Positions 24,837-33,374 of a stretch of 64,000 nt of DNA are shown here, piece after piece. The stretch is from NCBI RefSeq assembly GCF_001687365.1, contig NZ_LGLV01000008.1:62001-126000 (forward strand). Direction: 5' to 3'. Numbering within the stretch: position 1 is the stretch's first letter; every line of letters starts with the position of its first letter. This DNA is from Pararhizobium polonicum. Its GTDB lineage: Bacteria > Pseudomonadota > Alphaproteobacteria > Rhizobiales > Rhizobiaceae. Position numbers and translations under genes: made by a program. The notes under the pieces are model-generated. The model was not told where the DNA came from, made no database searches, and was given only the letters and a program-made list of their open reading frames with translations.

Positions 24837-26030
24837 TTAGATGACCGCGTCTTCCAGGAAGGGGCGGTTGGCCGGCACGCGCTCATAGCCGAATGGCGAT
24901 AGATCGAGCGTCTTGAAGGAGCCATAGGTGATCAGCTCGCTCAATCCCCGGCCCATGGCCGGCGATTGCTGGAGGCCGTGCCCGCTGAAGCCGTTGGCGA
25001 ACTGGAAGTTGCGGACCTCGCTATGCGGGCCGAGAACGACGTTATGGTCGAGCGTGCAGTAATCATAATGCCCGGCCCAGGCATTGACGACCTTGATGGC
25101 CTCGAAAGCCGGCACGCGTTCGGCGAGGATCGGCCAGATCTCTTCCTCGAACTCGTCATGCATGACGTCGAAATCGTCGGGATCGACTTCCGGGTCGTGC
25201 TTTGGATACGTCCCCATCAGATAGAACTGGCCCTCGGGACGGAAGAAGACGCCGGTCGGATCGATCGTCAGGCCGACGACGCCCGGCAGCGGCGTCTTGC
25301 AGTCGACGACGAAAAGCGACCTGCGGCGCGGCTCCACGGGAATGTCGAGGCCGGCCATGCGCGCCATCTTCTTGCCGCGGGTGCCCGATGCATTGACCAG
25401 GGTGCCACAGGCAATCGTTTGCCCGCCTTTGGTGGTCACCGATACGATCCGGTCATCCTGACGATGGATCGCGATCACCTCGTCTTCGATATATTCGGCG
25501 CCAAGGGAGCGTGCCTTCTTGCGGAACCCCTGCATCAGACCGGAACTGTCGAACCAGCCTTCGCCGCGTTCGCCGTAGCTGCCGAGCGTCAGCCCTTCGA
25601 GATTAAGCCACGGGAAGCGAGCGCCGAGCGCGTCCGGCTCCAGCAATCTGACCTGCGCGCCGCACGAGACCTGCGTGGCGTGGTTCCGCTCCAAAACCGC
25701 CCGCCCTTTTTCGTCGCCGGCCAGAAACAGGTAGCCGTTCTCGTGGAAGCCGAGCTCCGGCGCATCGCCATCGACCACCACATGTGTCCTGAAATCCCGG
25801 ATGAAGTCGGTGCCGAATTGCGATATCTGGACGTTGATCGGGTTGGAGAACTGATGACGGATCGAACTCGACGAGAGCGCGGTCGCGGACCGGGCATAAC
25901 TCCAGTCCTTTTCGATCACCAGGATCGAGCCTTTGAAATCGGGATTGGTGGCGAGGAAGTAGGCCGTGGCGCTGCCGACGACCGCGCCGCCGACAATCAC
26001 CACGTCATAGGATGTCTTGGAAGCCTGCAT
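24837..26030 (-). CDS. FAD-dependent oxidoreductase (DAO family, sarcosine-oxidase beta-like)
   Basis: A 397-residue flavoenzyme. FAD site VVIVGGAVVGSATAYFLATNP, VIEKDWSYARSATALSSSSIRHQFS (the segment after the first beta-alpha-beta unit in sarcosine/dimethylglycine-type enzymes), LVNASGTRGKKMA and the C-terminal FANGFSGHGLQQSPAMGRGLSELI. Members oxidise N-alkyl or D-amino acids. Behind a hydantoinase operon, an N-methyl amino acid such as sarcosine is a natural substrate guess, because N-methylhydantoin degradation passes through sarcosine; not shown by the sequence. It is 27 bases ahead of the TPP-enzyme gene. Confidence 0.88.
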   Translation of the reverse strand: MQASKTSYDVVIVGGAVVGSATAYFLATNPDFKGSILVIEKDWSYARSATALSSSSIRHQFSNPINVQISQFGTDFIRDFRTHVVVDGDAPELGFHENGYLFLAGDEKGRAVLERNHATQVSCGAQVRLLEPDALGARFPWLNLEGLTLGSYGERGEGWFDSSGLMQGFRKKARSLGAEYIEDEVIAIHRQDDRIVSVTTKGGQTIACGTLVNASGTRGKKMARMAGLDIPVEPRRRSLFVVDCKTPLPGVVGLTIDPTGVFFRPEGQFYLMGTYPKHDPEVDPDDFDVMHDEFEEEIWPILAERVPAFEAIKVVNAWAGHYDYCTLDHNVVLGPHSEVRNFQFANGFSGHGLQQSPAMGRGLSELITYGSFKTLDLSPFGYERVPANRPFLEDAVI

Positions 26031-26041
26031 GATTGCACCCG

Positions 26042-26854
26042 TTATTTGTGATCGTCTTCATAGTGACCGGCTGCGCAAAAGCTTCCGCCCTGAAAGCGTA
26101 CGGCTGGATCATTCGGATCGCCCTGGCTCGTGTTGGCCAGTACCTTTTCACGATAGTCGTCTGCGCTGTCCTGCGGCTTGTAGCCGAGGACGGCGGCCGT
26201 CCGGTTGTCCCAGAAGGACTCGCTGTTGTTCGACATGCCGTAGGCCACCATGAAGCCGACGCGGGGTGCCGCGAGGCTCTTTTCGACGAGCTGCCGGCAG
26301 TCGCGATAGGACAGCCAGGTAATCAGATGGCGGCGGTCGGTCGGCTCGGGAAAGCTCGAGCCGATGCGAAGCGACACGGTCTCGATGCCGAATTTGTCGA
26401 AGTAGTAGCGTGCGAGATTTTCCACGAAGGTTTTGGAAACCCCGTAGAGGCTGTCCGGCCGTGTCGGGACATTGCCGTCGATGGTCTCGGTGCGTTCGTA
26501 AAAGCCGATCGCGTGCACCGAACTGGCATAGACGATACGTTTCACGCCGTGCTGCCGCGCGGCCTCATACAGGTTGTAGCTGCCTGTGATGTTGGCATCG
26601 AGAATGGTCTTCCACGGCCCTTCAAGCCCCTGGCCGCCCATATGGATGATTGCGTCACAGCCCTTGACTGCTGCGGATACCGCGTCGAAATCGGAGAGGT
26701 CGGCTGGCATATCCTCTTCGTGCGGTGCCAGATCCTGGCAGGCGCTGCGGGCGGACAGGCGAACGATTTTGCCGAGTTTGGTGCCCGATTTGCGCAGTTG
26801 GGTCCCGAGTGCGCCGGCAGCACCGGTGAGAAGTGTACGCTGGTAGTCAGTCAT
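26042..26854 (-). CDS. NAD-dependent epimerase/dehydratase, uronate-dehydrogenase-like
   Basis: 270 residues, extended SDR. NAD site LLTGAAGALGTQLR, GCDAIIHMGGQGLEGPW, NITGSYNLYEAARQHGVKRIVYASS, catalytic YGVSK, and the tail DPNDPAVRFQGGSF. These run in parallel with bacterial uronate dehydrogenase (Udh), which oxidises uronic acids to aldarolactones. In this hydantoinase operon a hexuronate is unexpected, so the true substrate may differ. It sits 11 bases upstream of the flavoenzyme and 20 bases after the aminotransferase. Confidence 0.85.
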   Translation of the reverse strand: MTDYQRTLLTGAAGALGTQLRKSGTKLGKIVRLSARSACQDLAPHEEDMPADLSDFDAVSAAVKGCDAIIHMGGQGLEGPWKTILDANITGSYNLYEAARQHGVKRIVYASSVHAIGFYERTETIDGNVPTRPDSLYGVSKTFVENLARYYFDKFGIETVSLRIGSSFPEPTDRRHLITWLSYRDCRQLVEKSLAAPRVGFMVAYGMSNNSESFWDNRTAAVLGYKPQDSADDYREKVLANTSQGDPNDPAVRFQGGSFCAAGHYEDDHK

Positions 26855-26874
26855 GAGTTTGTCCTTCGATCAAT

Positions 26875-28086
26875 TCAGCGAAGCTGCCCGAGAGCATCGG
26901 CCACCCGGTCGATCGCGATCGACAGATTGTCCCGCGACGTGGCGAACGACAGGCGGATATAGGGTTCGACGCCGAACGCCGCTCCCGGAACCGTCGCCAC
27001 CTTGGCGGAGGTCAGCAGGTAGCTCGCCAGTTCCGTGTCATTGCCGATGCGGGTGCCGTCCGGAGCGGTCTTGCCGATGTAAGCGGCGCATTTCGGGAAG
27101 AGGTAAAACGCTCCGCCGGGCGGCCGTACATCAAGGCCCGGGATTGCCGAGAAGCCCTTGGCGACCAGTGCGCCACGCAGCTTGTATTCGGCAACGGCCC
27201 GCGTGACGAAATCCTGCGGCCCGTTCAGGGCTGCCGCCGCGGCGATCTGCGAGATCGACGAAGGGCAGGTCGTGCTTTGCGACTGCATCTTGTTCAGAAC
27301 CTTCGTCAGGCTCTTTGGTCCGGCGGCATAACCGAGCCGCCAGCCGGTCATCGCATAGGCTTTCGAAACGCCGTTGATGATCAGTGTCCGGTCGGCAAGC
27401 TGCGGGCAGGCATTGGCAAACGACGTGAACGGAACATCGCCGCAGACGATATGCTCGTAAATCTCGTCCGACATGACGGACACGTGCGGGTGACGCTCCA
27501 GCACCGCGCCCAGCGCCGCAAGCTCGGCAGCGGTATAGATGGCGCCGGTCGGGTTGGAGGGGGAATTGAACAGGAACCAGCGGGTCTTCGGCGTAATGGC
27601 CGCCTCAAGACGCTCCGGCGTCAGCTTGAAATCATCTTCCACGCCGCAGGAGACAATCCGCGGGACGCCGCCGTGGAGGATGACGATATCCGTATAGGAG
27701 ACCCAATAGGGAGCGGGAACGACGACCTCGTCGCCCGGCTCCAACGTGCCGAGAAAGGCATTGAACAGAATCTGCTTTGCGCCATTGCCGATGGAAATCT
27801 GGTCCGTGGCATAGTCCAGTCCGTTCTCGCGCTTGAACTTTGCAACGATCGCTGCGCGAAGCTCTTCCAGGCCATCGGGGCTGGTATAGCGCGTCTTGCC
27901 GCTGCGCATCGCTTCGATCGCCGCTTCGACGATAAAGTCCGGTGTTTCGAAGTCCGGCTCGCCGAGTGAAAGGTCGATGACGTTTTCACCCTTGGCGCGC
28001 ATCGCCTTGGCGGCCATCGAAACGGCCATGGATGGTGACGACTTGATGCTCGCTGCCTTGGTGCTTTCGAACCTGATCATATTCAT
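26875..28086 (-). CDS. Class I pyridoxal-phosphate aminotransferase (aspartate/aromatic type)
   Basis: A 403-residue fold-type I aminotransferase. NSPSNPTGAIYTAAEL, MSDEIYEHIVCGD and the Schiff-base lysine region INGVSKAYAMTGWRLGYAAGP are all intact, followed by an arginine typical of the substrate carboxylate site in RLSFATSRDNLSIAIDRV. The length fits AspC/AatA relatives of rhizobia. It transaminates an amino acid released by the hydantoinase step or feeds nitrogen to glutamate (inference). The start overlaps the end of hyuB by 4 bases. Confidence 0.9.
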   Translation of the reverse strand: MNMIRFESTKAASIKSSPSMAVSMAAKAMRAKGENVIDLSLGEPDFETPDFIVEAAIEAMRSGKTRYTSPDGLEELRAAIVAKFKRENGLDYATDQISIGNGAKQILFNAFLGTLEPGDEVVVPAPYWVSYTDIVILHGGVPRIVSCGVEDDFKLTPERLEAAITPKTRWFLFNSPSNPTGAIYTAAELAALGAVLERHPHVSVMSDEIYEHIVCGDVPFTSFANACPQLADRTLIINGVSKAYAMTGWRLGYAAGPKSLTKVLNKMQSQSTTCPSSISQIAAAAALNGPQDFVTRAVAEYKLRGALVAKGFSAIPGLDVRPPGGAFYLFPKCAAYIGKTAPDGTRIGNDTELASYLLTSAKVATVPGAAFGVEPYIRLSFATSRDNLSIAIDRVADALGQLR

Positions 28087-29750
28087 GCTTCCGCTCCTGG
28101 CGTCTTCTTGTCCGTATATGTTTCCGCCTGCTCGGCCGTGATGTAGCCTTGCTTCAGGTCATGGCTCACCGTCGCGGCAGGCCGCGCGGACGGGTCCCCA
28201 TAACCGCCGCCGCCGGGAAGCTGGAGAACGAGCTTCCTGTCGGCTGGCACGAATTGCAGGCCCTTGCCGCGCAATTTGGTGCCGTCATCCAGCGAAACGG
28301 ACCCGGCCGCACCGTCCTGGCCGCCGTCGCGGCCGCGCGCCGGGTGCTCAAGCCGGTCGAACATGGCCGAAAACCGGAAGCTGTAGCCTTCCGCAGCCGA
28401 GATCTCGATGGTTTGTCCCAGGCCGCCGCGATGCGCGCCGGCCCCGCCCGATCCCTCGCGCAGTTCCTTGCGCCAGATGATGACCGGGCCGACATTTTCG
28501 GTCGCCTCGATCGGCATCGTGTGTACACCGCTGGGAAAGGCGGTGGCGTTCAGACCATCCAGGGAAGGGCGCGCGCCGGTGCCGCCGGAGTTGAACATCA
28601 GGATTTCAGCACCCTTGCCGCCGATCTGGTCGGAGATCGGGCGAACGCTCATGTGAAGGTTCCAGAGCGCGCTTGCGCCTTCGGCCGGCACGTGACCGGG
28701 CAGCGCCTGGTGAAGGGCTCCCAGCACGAGATCCGGGACGAAATGACCGAGCACGTGACGCACAGCCACAGGTGCCGGCCGTTTTGCGTTGAGAATGCAG
28801 CCTTCCGGCGCAACGACGTCGAATGGTGCCAGCGATGCGGCATTGTTGGGGATCTCGGGCGCCACCACGCATTTGATGCCGTAGCAGGCATAGGCCTTGG
28901 CGTAGACGAGCGGGACATTGATGCCGAACTTGCTCATGCCGGAGGTGCCGTCGAAGTCGACCAGTACGCCGTCGGCGCTGATGGTCAGTTTGGCAGCCAA
29001 GGTCACCGGCTCGTCGTAGCCGTCGAGATCGAGGCTGTAGGACCAGCTTCCATGCGGAAGATTGCGCAGCCGCTCGAGGGTCGCTTCGCGGCTGTGCTTG
29101 AGGATGAACGCGCCGATCGTGCCGAGATCATCGAGATTGAACTCCGTCAGCATGTCGATCAGGCGGCGATGACCGGTTTCGTTGCAGGCCGCCAGCGCAT
29201 AGAAATCGCCCACCACCTTGTCGCTCTCGCGAACGTTGTTCTTGACGATCTCGATCAGCGTGCGGTCCAGTTTTCCACGATCGAAGAATTTCATGATCGG
29301 GATGAAGAGACCTTCCTCATACACTTCGCGCGCGTCCGGCCCGAAGCCACGGCCGCCGATATCGACGACATGCGCCGTCGACGCGAAATAGCCGACCAGC
29401 TTGCCGTGGTGGAAGGACGGCGTCACGATGGTGATGTCGTGAAGATGGCCGGTGCCTTTCCAGGGGTCGTTGGTGATATAGACGTCGCCCTCGAAAATAT
29501 TGTCGGGGCCGATATCGTTGATGAAATGCGCAACCGATTCCGCCATCGCGTTGACGTGGCCGGGTGTGCCGGTGACGGCCTGCGCCAGCATCTGCCCTTT
29601 AAGATCGAAGACGCCGGCCGAAAGGTCGCCCGCTTCGCGGACGCTGGTGGAAAAAGCGGTTCTGATGAGGGTTTGCGCCTGTTCCTCGACGACCGAGATG
29701 AGGCGGTTCCACATGACCTGCATATGGATATCGATCATGGACTGGTTCAT
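28083..29750 (-). CDS. Hydantoinase/oxoprolinase family protein, HyuB-like (B subunit)
   Basis: A 555-residue B subunit of ATP-dependent hydantoinase/5-oxoprolinase enzymes. The family block runs TLIRTAFSTSVREAGDLSAGVFD, TGTPGHVNAMAESVAHFI, ITNDPWKGTGHLHDI and GRGFGPDAREVYEEG; the glycine-rich C-terminal region (GGTGARPSLDGLNATAFPSG, REGSGGAGAHRGGLGQT, LQLPGGGGYGDPSAR) is typical. Together with HyuA it would open a hydantoin-like or 5-oxoproline ring using ATP (N-methylhydantoin amidohydrolase is a studied relative). It is 10 bases downstream of hyuA. Confidence 0.92.
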   Translation of the reverse strand: MNQSMIDIHMQVMWNRLISVVEEQAQTLIRTAFSTSVREAGDLSAGVFDLKGQMLAQAVTGTPGHVNAMAESVAHFINDIGPDNIFEGDVYITNDPWKGTGHLHDITIVTPSFHHGKLVGYFASTAHVVDIGGRGFGPDAREVYEEGLFIPIMKFFDRGKLDRTLIEIVKNNVRESDKVVGDFYALAACNETGHRRLIDMLTEFNLDDLGTIGAFILKHSREATLERLRNLPHGSWSYSLDLDGYDEPVTLAAKLTISADGVLVDFDGTSGMSKFGINVPLVYAKAYACYGIKCVVAPEIPNNAASLAPFDVVAPEGCILNAKRPAPVAVRHVLGHFVPDLVLGALHQALPGHVPAEGASALWNLHMSVRPISDQIGGKGAEILMFNSGGTGARPSLDGLNATAFPSGVHTMPIEATENVGPVIIWRKELREGSGGAGAHRGGLGQTIEISAAEGYSFRFSAMFDRLEHPARGRDGGQDGAAGSVSLDDGTKLRGKGLQFVPADRKLVLQLPGGGGYGDPSARPAATVSHDLKQGYITAEQAETYTDKKTPGAEA

Positions 29751-29760
29751 GGGATATTCC

Positions 29761-31845
29761 TCAGAGACGGGTTACGAGAAGGCAGCCGTCGGTCTGTACG
29801 GTTGCCTTGAACGACGAGGTGAGAACAGTCGATGTTTCCCGCTCGACGATAACAGCCGGACCATGGACGACATTGCCGGGCGCCAGATCTGCGCGGTCAT
29901 GAATGCCTGCGTCCAGAAAGGCATGGCTGGCCGCATCGAAGAGTTTGCGCCGTGCCGATGGCGTCACCACGGCTCCGGTCTCGACCGGCGCAACCCGGGC
30001 GACCTGCGGAAGCGGCGAGCTTGCCTTGACCGACCAGCTGACGATCTCGATCTCAAGCCCCTCGATGGCGCGGCCAAAGAAGCGGGCATATTCAAGCTCG
30101 AAGAGTTCGATGATCGTTGCTGCACTTGTGTCGTCGAACCGTTTGTCGGCGAGGGCGACCGGAATATCCCAGCCCTGGCCCGCATAGCGCATGAAGAGCG
30201 TGCGCTCGATCACGGGCTGTGCGCCTTCAAGGCCACCTTCGACGAAGCTCAGAGCCTCATCCGTCATCGCGTCGACGAGTTTGTTGGCCTCCGCCGCGTT
30301 GAACCGATGGAGATTGAAGACAGCGCTTCGCACGGATTCGTAACCGAAAGGTGCTCTAAGGAAGCCGATTGCCGATCCGACGCCGGCGCCTGATGGTACC
30401 AGGAAGGTCGAAATTCCCATTTTCTCGCAAAGGCGGGCGGCGTGAAGCGGGCCGGCGCCGCCGAAGGTGATCATGGTGAAGTCGGAGATATCCTTGCCGT
30501 TTTCCACAGTGTGAACGCGCCCGGCATTGGCCATGTTTTCATCGACCATCTCGCATGTGCCGTAGGCGGCGGCATCGGCATCCAGATTGAGGAGCGCGCC
30601 GATCTCGTTGACCATGGCTGTGCGGCTTGCGTTGATGGACAGCGGAATGGCGCCGCCGGCAAAATTGTCGGGGTCGAGCTTGCCGAGAATGAGATCGGCA
30701 TCGGTCACGGTCGGCCGGGTGCCGCCGCGCTGATAGCAGGCAGGGCCGGGCTCGGAGGCTGCGCTATGCGGCCCGACGCGGATCTGGCGCATCGAATCCA
30801 CGCTGGCGATGGAGCCGCCGCCGGCACCGATTTCAACCATTTCGACAACCGGAATGGAAATCGGCATGCCGCTGCCTTTGCGGAACCGGTATGTACGCGC
30901 CACTTCAAATGTCTTGGCCGTTTTCGGAACCTGCTTCTCGATCAGGCAGATTTTCGCGGTGGTTCCACCCATGTCGAACGACAATACGGCATCGAGGCCA
31001 TGGTGGCGGGCGATATCGGCCGCAAAGATGGCGCCACCCGCCGGGCCGGATTCGACAAGGCGGACCGGAAATTCGGACGCGCTTTCGACGGAGACGATCC
31101 CGCCGCCCGAATGGATCATGTAAACCGGGCAGCCGACGCCGATCTCCTTCAGGGCGACCACCAGCCGGTCGAGATAGGATTTGATCGCGGGCTTCACATA
31201 GGCATTGGCGCAGACCGTATTGAACCGCTCGAATTCGCGCATCTGCGGCGATACCTCGGACGATATCGAGACCGAGAGGCCAGGCATGCGCTCCAACAGC
31301 GCCGCGCGGACCTGCGCCTCGTGCGCGCCGTTCGCATAGGCATGAATGAAGCCGATCGCCACGCTTTCATATCCGCCGGCTTCGATCGCGTCGACAGCGG
31401 CTTTCACCGAGTTGTCGTCCAGCGCAAGCAGCACCTTTCCGGATGCATCGACGCGCTCGCGAACAACGAAGCGGTCGGCACGCTCGATGAGGGCCGGCGG
31501 CAGGGCAATGTTGAGATCGTACTGTTCGAAGCGATTTTCCGTGCGCATTTCGAGAACGTCGCGAAATCCCTCTGTCGTGACAAAGGCCGTCCTAGCGCCG
31601 CGCCGCTCGATGAGCGCGTTGGTCGCCAGCGTGGTGCCGTGGATGAGGATGTCGATCTCGGAAAGGCGAATGCCGGCAAGCTCGGCGACCGCCTTCACGC
31701 CCTTGAGAATCGCGCGCTCAGGGGCGGTGTAATCCGTGAGGATCTTGGTGGAATGCAGCGCGCCGTCCAGATCGAGAGCGATGTCGGTAAACGTCCCCCC
31801 GATATCGACTCCGACGCGGCAGTTTCGTGGTGCATTGGTCACCAT
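29761..31845 (-). CDS. Hydantoinase/oxoprolinase family protein, HyuA-like (A subunit)
   Basis: A 694-residue A subunit with an actin/ASKHA ATP fold: RVGVDIGGTFTDIALDL at the N-terminus, LIHGTTLATNALIERRGARTAFVTTEGFRDVLEM, SFDMGGTTAKICLI and FGGAGPLHAARLCEKMGISTFLVPSGAGVGSAIG. The length is standard for HyuA. It is the first gene of the six-gene minus-strand operon down to 23124 and has GGGGATC as a reasonable ribosome site before ATG 31845. The promoter region is shared with the divergent second liv operon, which would import the substrate. Confidence 0.93.
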   Translation of the reverse strand: MVTNAPRNCRVGVDIGGTFTDIALDLDGALHSTKILTDYTAPERAILKGVKAVAELAGIRLSEIDILIHGTTLATNALIERRGARTAFVTTEGFRDVLEMRTENRFEQYDLNIALPPALIERADRFVVRERVDASGKVLLALDDNSVKAAVDAIEAGGYESVAIGFIHAYANGAHEAQVRAALLERMPGLSVSISSEVSPQMREFERFNTVCANAYVKPAIKSYLDRLVVALKEIGVGCPVYMIHSGGGIVSVESASEFPVRLVESGPAGGAIFAADIARHHGLDAVLSFDMGGTTAKICLIEKQVPKTAKTFEVARTYRFRKGSGMPISIPVVEMVEIGAGGGSIASVDSMRQIRVGPHSAASEPGPACYQRGGTRPTVTDADLILGKLDPDNFAGGAIPLSINASRTAMVNEIGALLNLDADAAAYGTCEMVDENMANAGRVHTVENGKDISDFTMITFGGAGPLHAARLCEKMGISTFLVPSGAGVGSAIGFLRAPFGYESVRSAVFNLHRFNAAEANKLVDAMTDEALSFVEGGLEGAQPVIERTLFMRYAGQGWDIPVALADKRFDDTSAATIIELFELEYARFFGRAIEGLEIEIVSWSVKASSPLPQVARVAPVETGAVVTPSARRKLFDAASHAFLDAGIHDRADLAPGNVVHGPAVIVERETSTVLTSSFKATVQTDGCLLVTRL

Positions 31846-31967
31846 TTTTTTGATCCCCAGTTTCGTGAGCAGCGACTTGGCCTGTTGGTGGCAGTGTGCG
31901 CGTTATTCTCGCGTTTTCAATGGCTTCCCATCCATTTTCCGGCAGGCCAGTGCGCCGATAATTCCGC

Positions 31968-31997
31968 TTGACCTTCATCGGATATATCACTTATCAT
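31968..31997 (+). promoter_or_regulatory. Putative promoter of the second liv operon
   Basis: TTGACC (31968-31973) and TATCAT (31992-31997) are 18 bases apart and point toward livK-2 at 32179. The motif ATATCACTTAT (31984-31994) sits in the spacer and overlaps the -10 box. Confidence 0.5.
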
Positions 31998-32008
31998 ACA
32001 TGTGTCAA
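31981..32008 (-). promoter_or_regulatory. Putative divergent promoter of the hydantoinase operon
   Basis: On the minus strand TTGACA (32003-32008) and TATATC (31981-31986) are 16 bases apart. This promoter overlaps the opposite livK-2 promoter face to face, so one protein bound at ATATCACTTAT (31984-31994) could silence both directions. The remaining leader to hyuA (31846-31980) shows no gene. Confidence 0.5.
31984..31994. promoter_or_regulatory. ATATCACTTAT motif, candidate GntR operator
   Basis: An exact 11-base copy of the motif at 21916-21926, and 10 of 11 to the inverted copy at 22171-22181. All three copies lie in promoter regions, next to or far from the GntR gene at 22223. Confidence 0.45.
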
Positions 32009-32178
32009 CTGGAAAGCAGGCAGGATATCTTCGGCGATTGAAGCGCCGCAGGAACAATGGAAAGGGGCTCCTGAAGATCGATTGAACGACGGCTGTCGGC
32101 CGCAAGAGAACGAGGACGCAGGACATACCTGCGCCGGATGAAGTCAACGAACAGATTTCGAACCAGAGGGAAATTACG

Positions 32179-33300
32179 ATGAAATCAGTCGCAAAATTTT
32201 GGGTCACCACTGCGGTGATGGCCTCGCTGCTCGCCGCACCCGTATTTGCCGCAGACACGATCAAGATCGGTGTGGCAGGCCCGATGACCGGCGCCAACGC
32301 CACATTCGGCGAACAGGTCTGGACCGGCGTTTCGGCCTATATCAAGGACGTGAACGCGGCAGGTGGCGTGGAAGGCAAGCAGATCGAACTCGTCAAGGGC
32401 GATGACGCCTGCGAGCCGAAGCAGGCCGTGGCCGTGGCAAACCGTTTTGTCGATCAGGACAAGGTGCAGGCGGTTGTCGGTCATTTCTGCTCTTCAAGCA
32501 CGATCCCGGCCGCGGAAATCTACAACGATGCTGGTATTCTGACGGTCACGCCGTCTTCCACCAACCCGATCGTGACGGATCGCGGCTTCGATACGATGTT
32601 CCGCACCTGCGGCCGCGATGATCAGCAGGCGGTTGTGGCGGGCAGCTTCATTCTCGATACGCTCAAGCTCACAAAAATTGCACTGATCCACGACAAGGAC
32701 ACATACGGCCAGGGCTTGGTCGACGCGCTGAAGCAGACGCTTGCGGAACGCGGCGTTGCGCCTGTTCTCTATGAAGGCCTGACCCGTGGCGAACGCGATT
32801 TCAATGCGCTTGTCACCAAGATCAAGAGTTCCGGTGCGGAAGCGGTTTATTTCGGCGGCCTTATCCCGGAAGCGGGGCCATTGATCCGTCAGCTTCACGA
32901 GCAGGGACTTTCGGTTAAGTTCGTCAGCGGTGATGCGCTCGCACAGGCCGAAATCGTCACATCTGCCGGCGGTCCGCAGAACCTGACAAACGTTTATTAT
33001 TCATCGGCGGCCGATCCGCTGAAAGACCCTGAAACCGCCGATGCCCAGGCCGCTTTGAAGAAGGAAAACATCGCGCCGGACAATTACACGCTGTTTGGTT
33101 ACGCCAGTGCCCAGACCATCGTCGCGGCCCTGCAGGGTACCAAGGATGGCGATGTGAAATCGCAGATCGAGTGGCTTCGGAACAACGACGTCAAGTCGGC
33201 TGTCGGCAAGCTTGCTTGGAACGACAAGGGCGACGTCAAGGACTTCAAGTTCGTCTTCTACAAATTCGACGACAAGGGTACCCCCGTCGCTTCGAACTGA
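32179..33300 (+). CDS. Branched-chain-amino-acid-type substrate-binding protein (LivK-like), system 2
   Basis: 373 residues. Signal peptide 1-25 (MKSVAKFWVTTAVMASLLAAPVFA), then IKIGVAGPMTGANATFGEQVWTG, NAAGGVEGKQIELVKGDD, and cysteines in DDACEP and GHFCSSS that match the disulfide of LivJ/LivK proteins. It is closer to classical leucine/isoleucine/valine or general amino-acid binding proteins than the system-1 protein. A GAGGGAAATT ribosome site precedes the ATG. It diverges from the hydantoinase operon. Confidence 0.92.
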   Translation: MKSVAKFWVTTAVMASLLAAPVFAADTIKIGVAGPMTGANATFGEQVWTGVSAYIKDVNAAGGVEGKQIELVKGDDACEPKQAVAVANRFVDQDKVQAVVGHFCSSSTIPAAEIYNDAGILTVTPSSTNPIVTDRGFDTMFRTCGRDDQQAVVAGSFILDTLKLTKIALIHDKDTYGQGLVDALKQTLAERGVAPVLYEGLTRGERDFNALVTKIKSSGAEAVYFGGLIPEAGPLIRQLHEQGLSVKFVSGDALAQAEIVTSAGGPQNLTNVYYSSAADPLKDPETADAQAALKKENIAPDNYTLFGYASAQTIVAALQGTKDGDVKSQIEWLRNNDVKSAVGKLAWNDKGDVKDFKFVFYKFDDKGTPVASN

Positions 33301-33315
33301 CGTTCGCACAAGCGA

Positions 33316-33340
33316 GCCGGCCGAGGCATTTTCGGCCGGC
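33316..33340 (+). promoter_or_regulatory. Stem-loop between livK-2 and livH-2
   Basis: GCCGGCCGA (33316-33324) and TCGGCCGGC (33332-33340) form a perfect 9-base-pair stem with a 7-base loop, followed by ATTCTTTTG. It can act as a partial terminator or 3'-end protector so that more binding protein than permease is made. Confidence 0.6.
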
Positions 33341-33374
33341 ATTCTTTTGCCAAACAATAAAAATGGGGGTCGCC

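Noticed and set aside
28149-31971. Two long plus-strand open frames (553 and 509 codons) opposite hyuB and hyuA
   Set aside because: Both mirror the codon pattern of the well-supported hydantoinase genes and show no protein family features.
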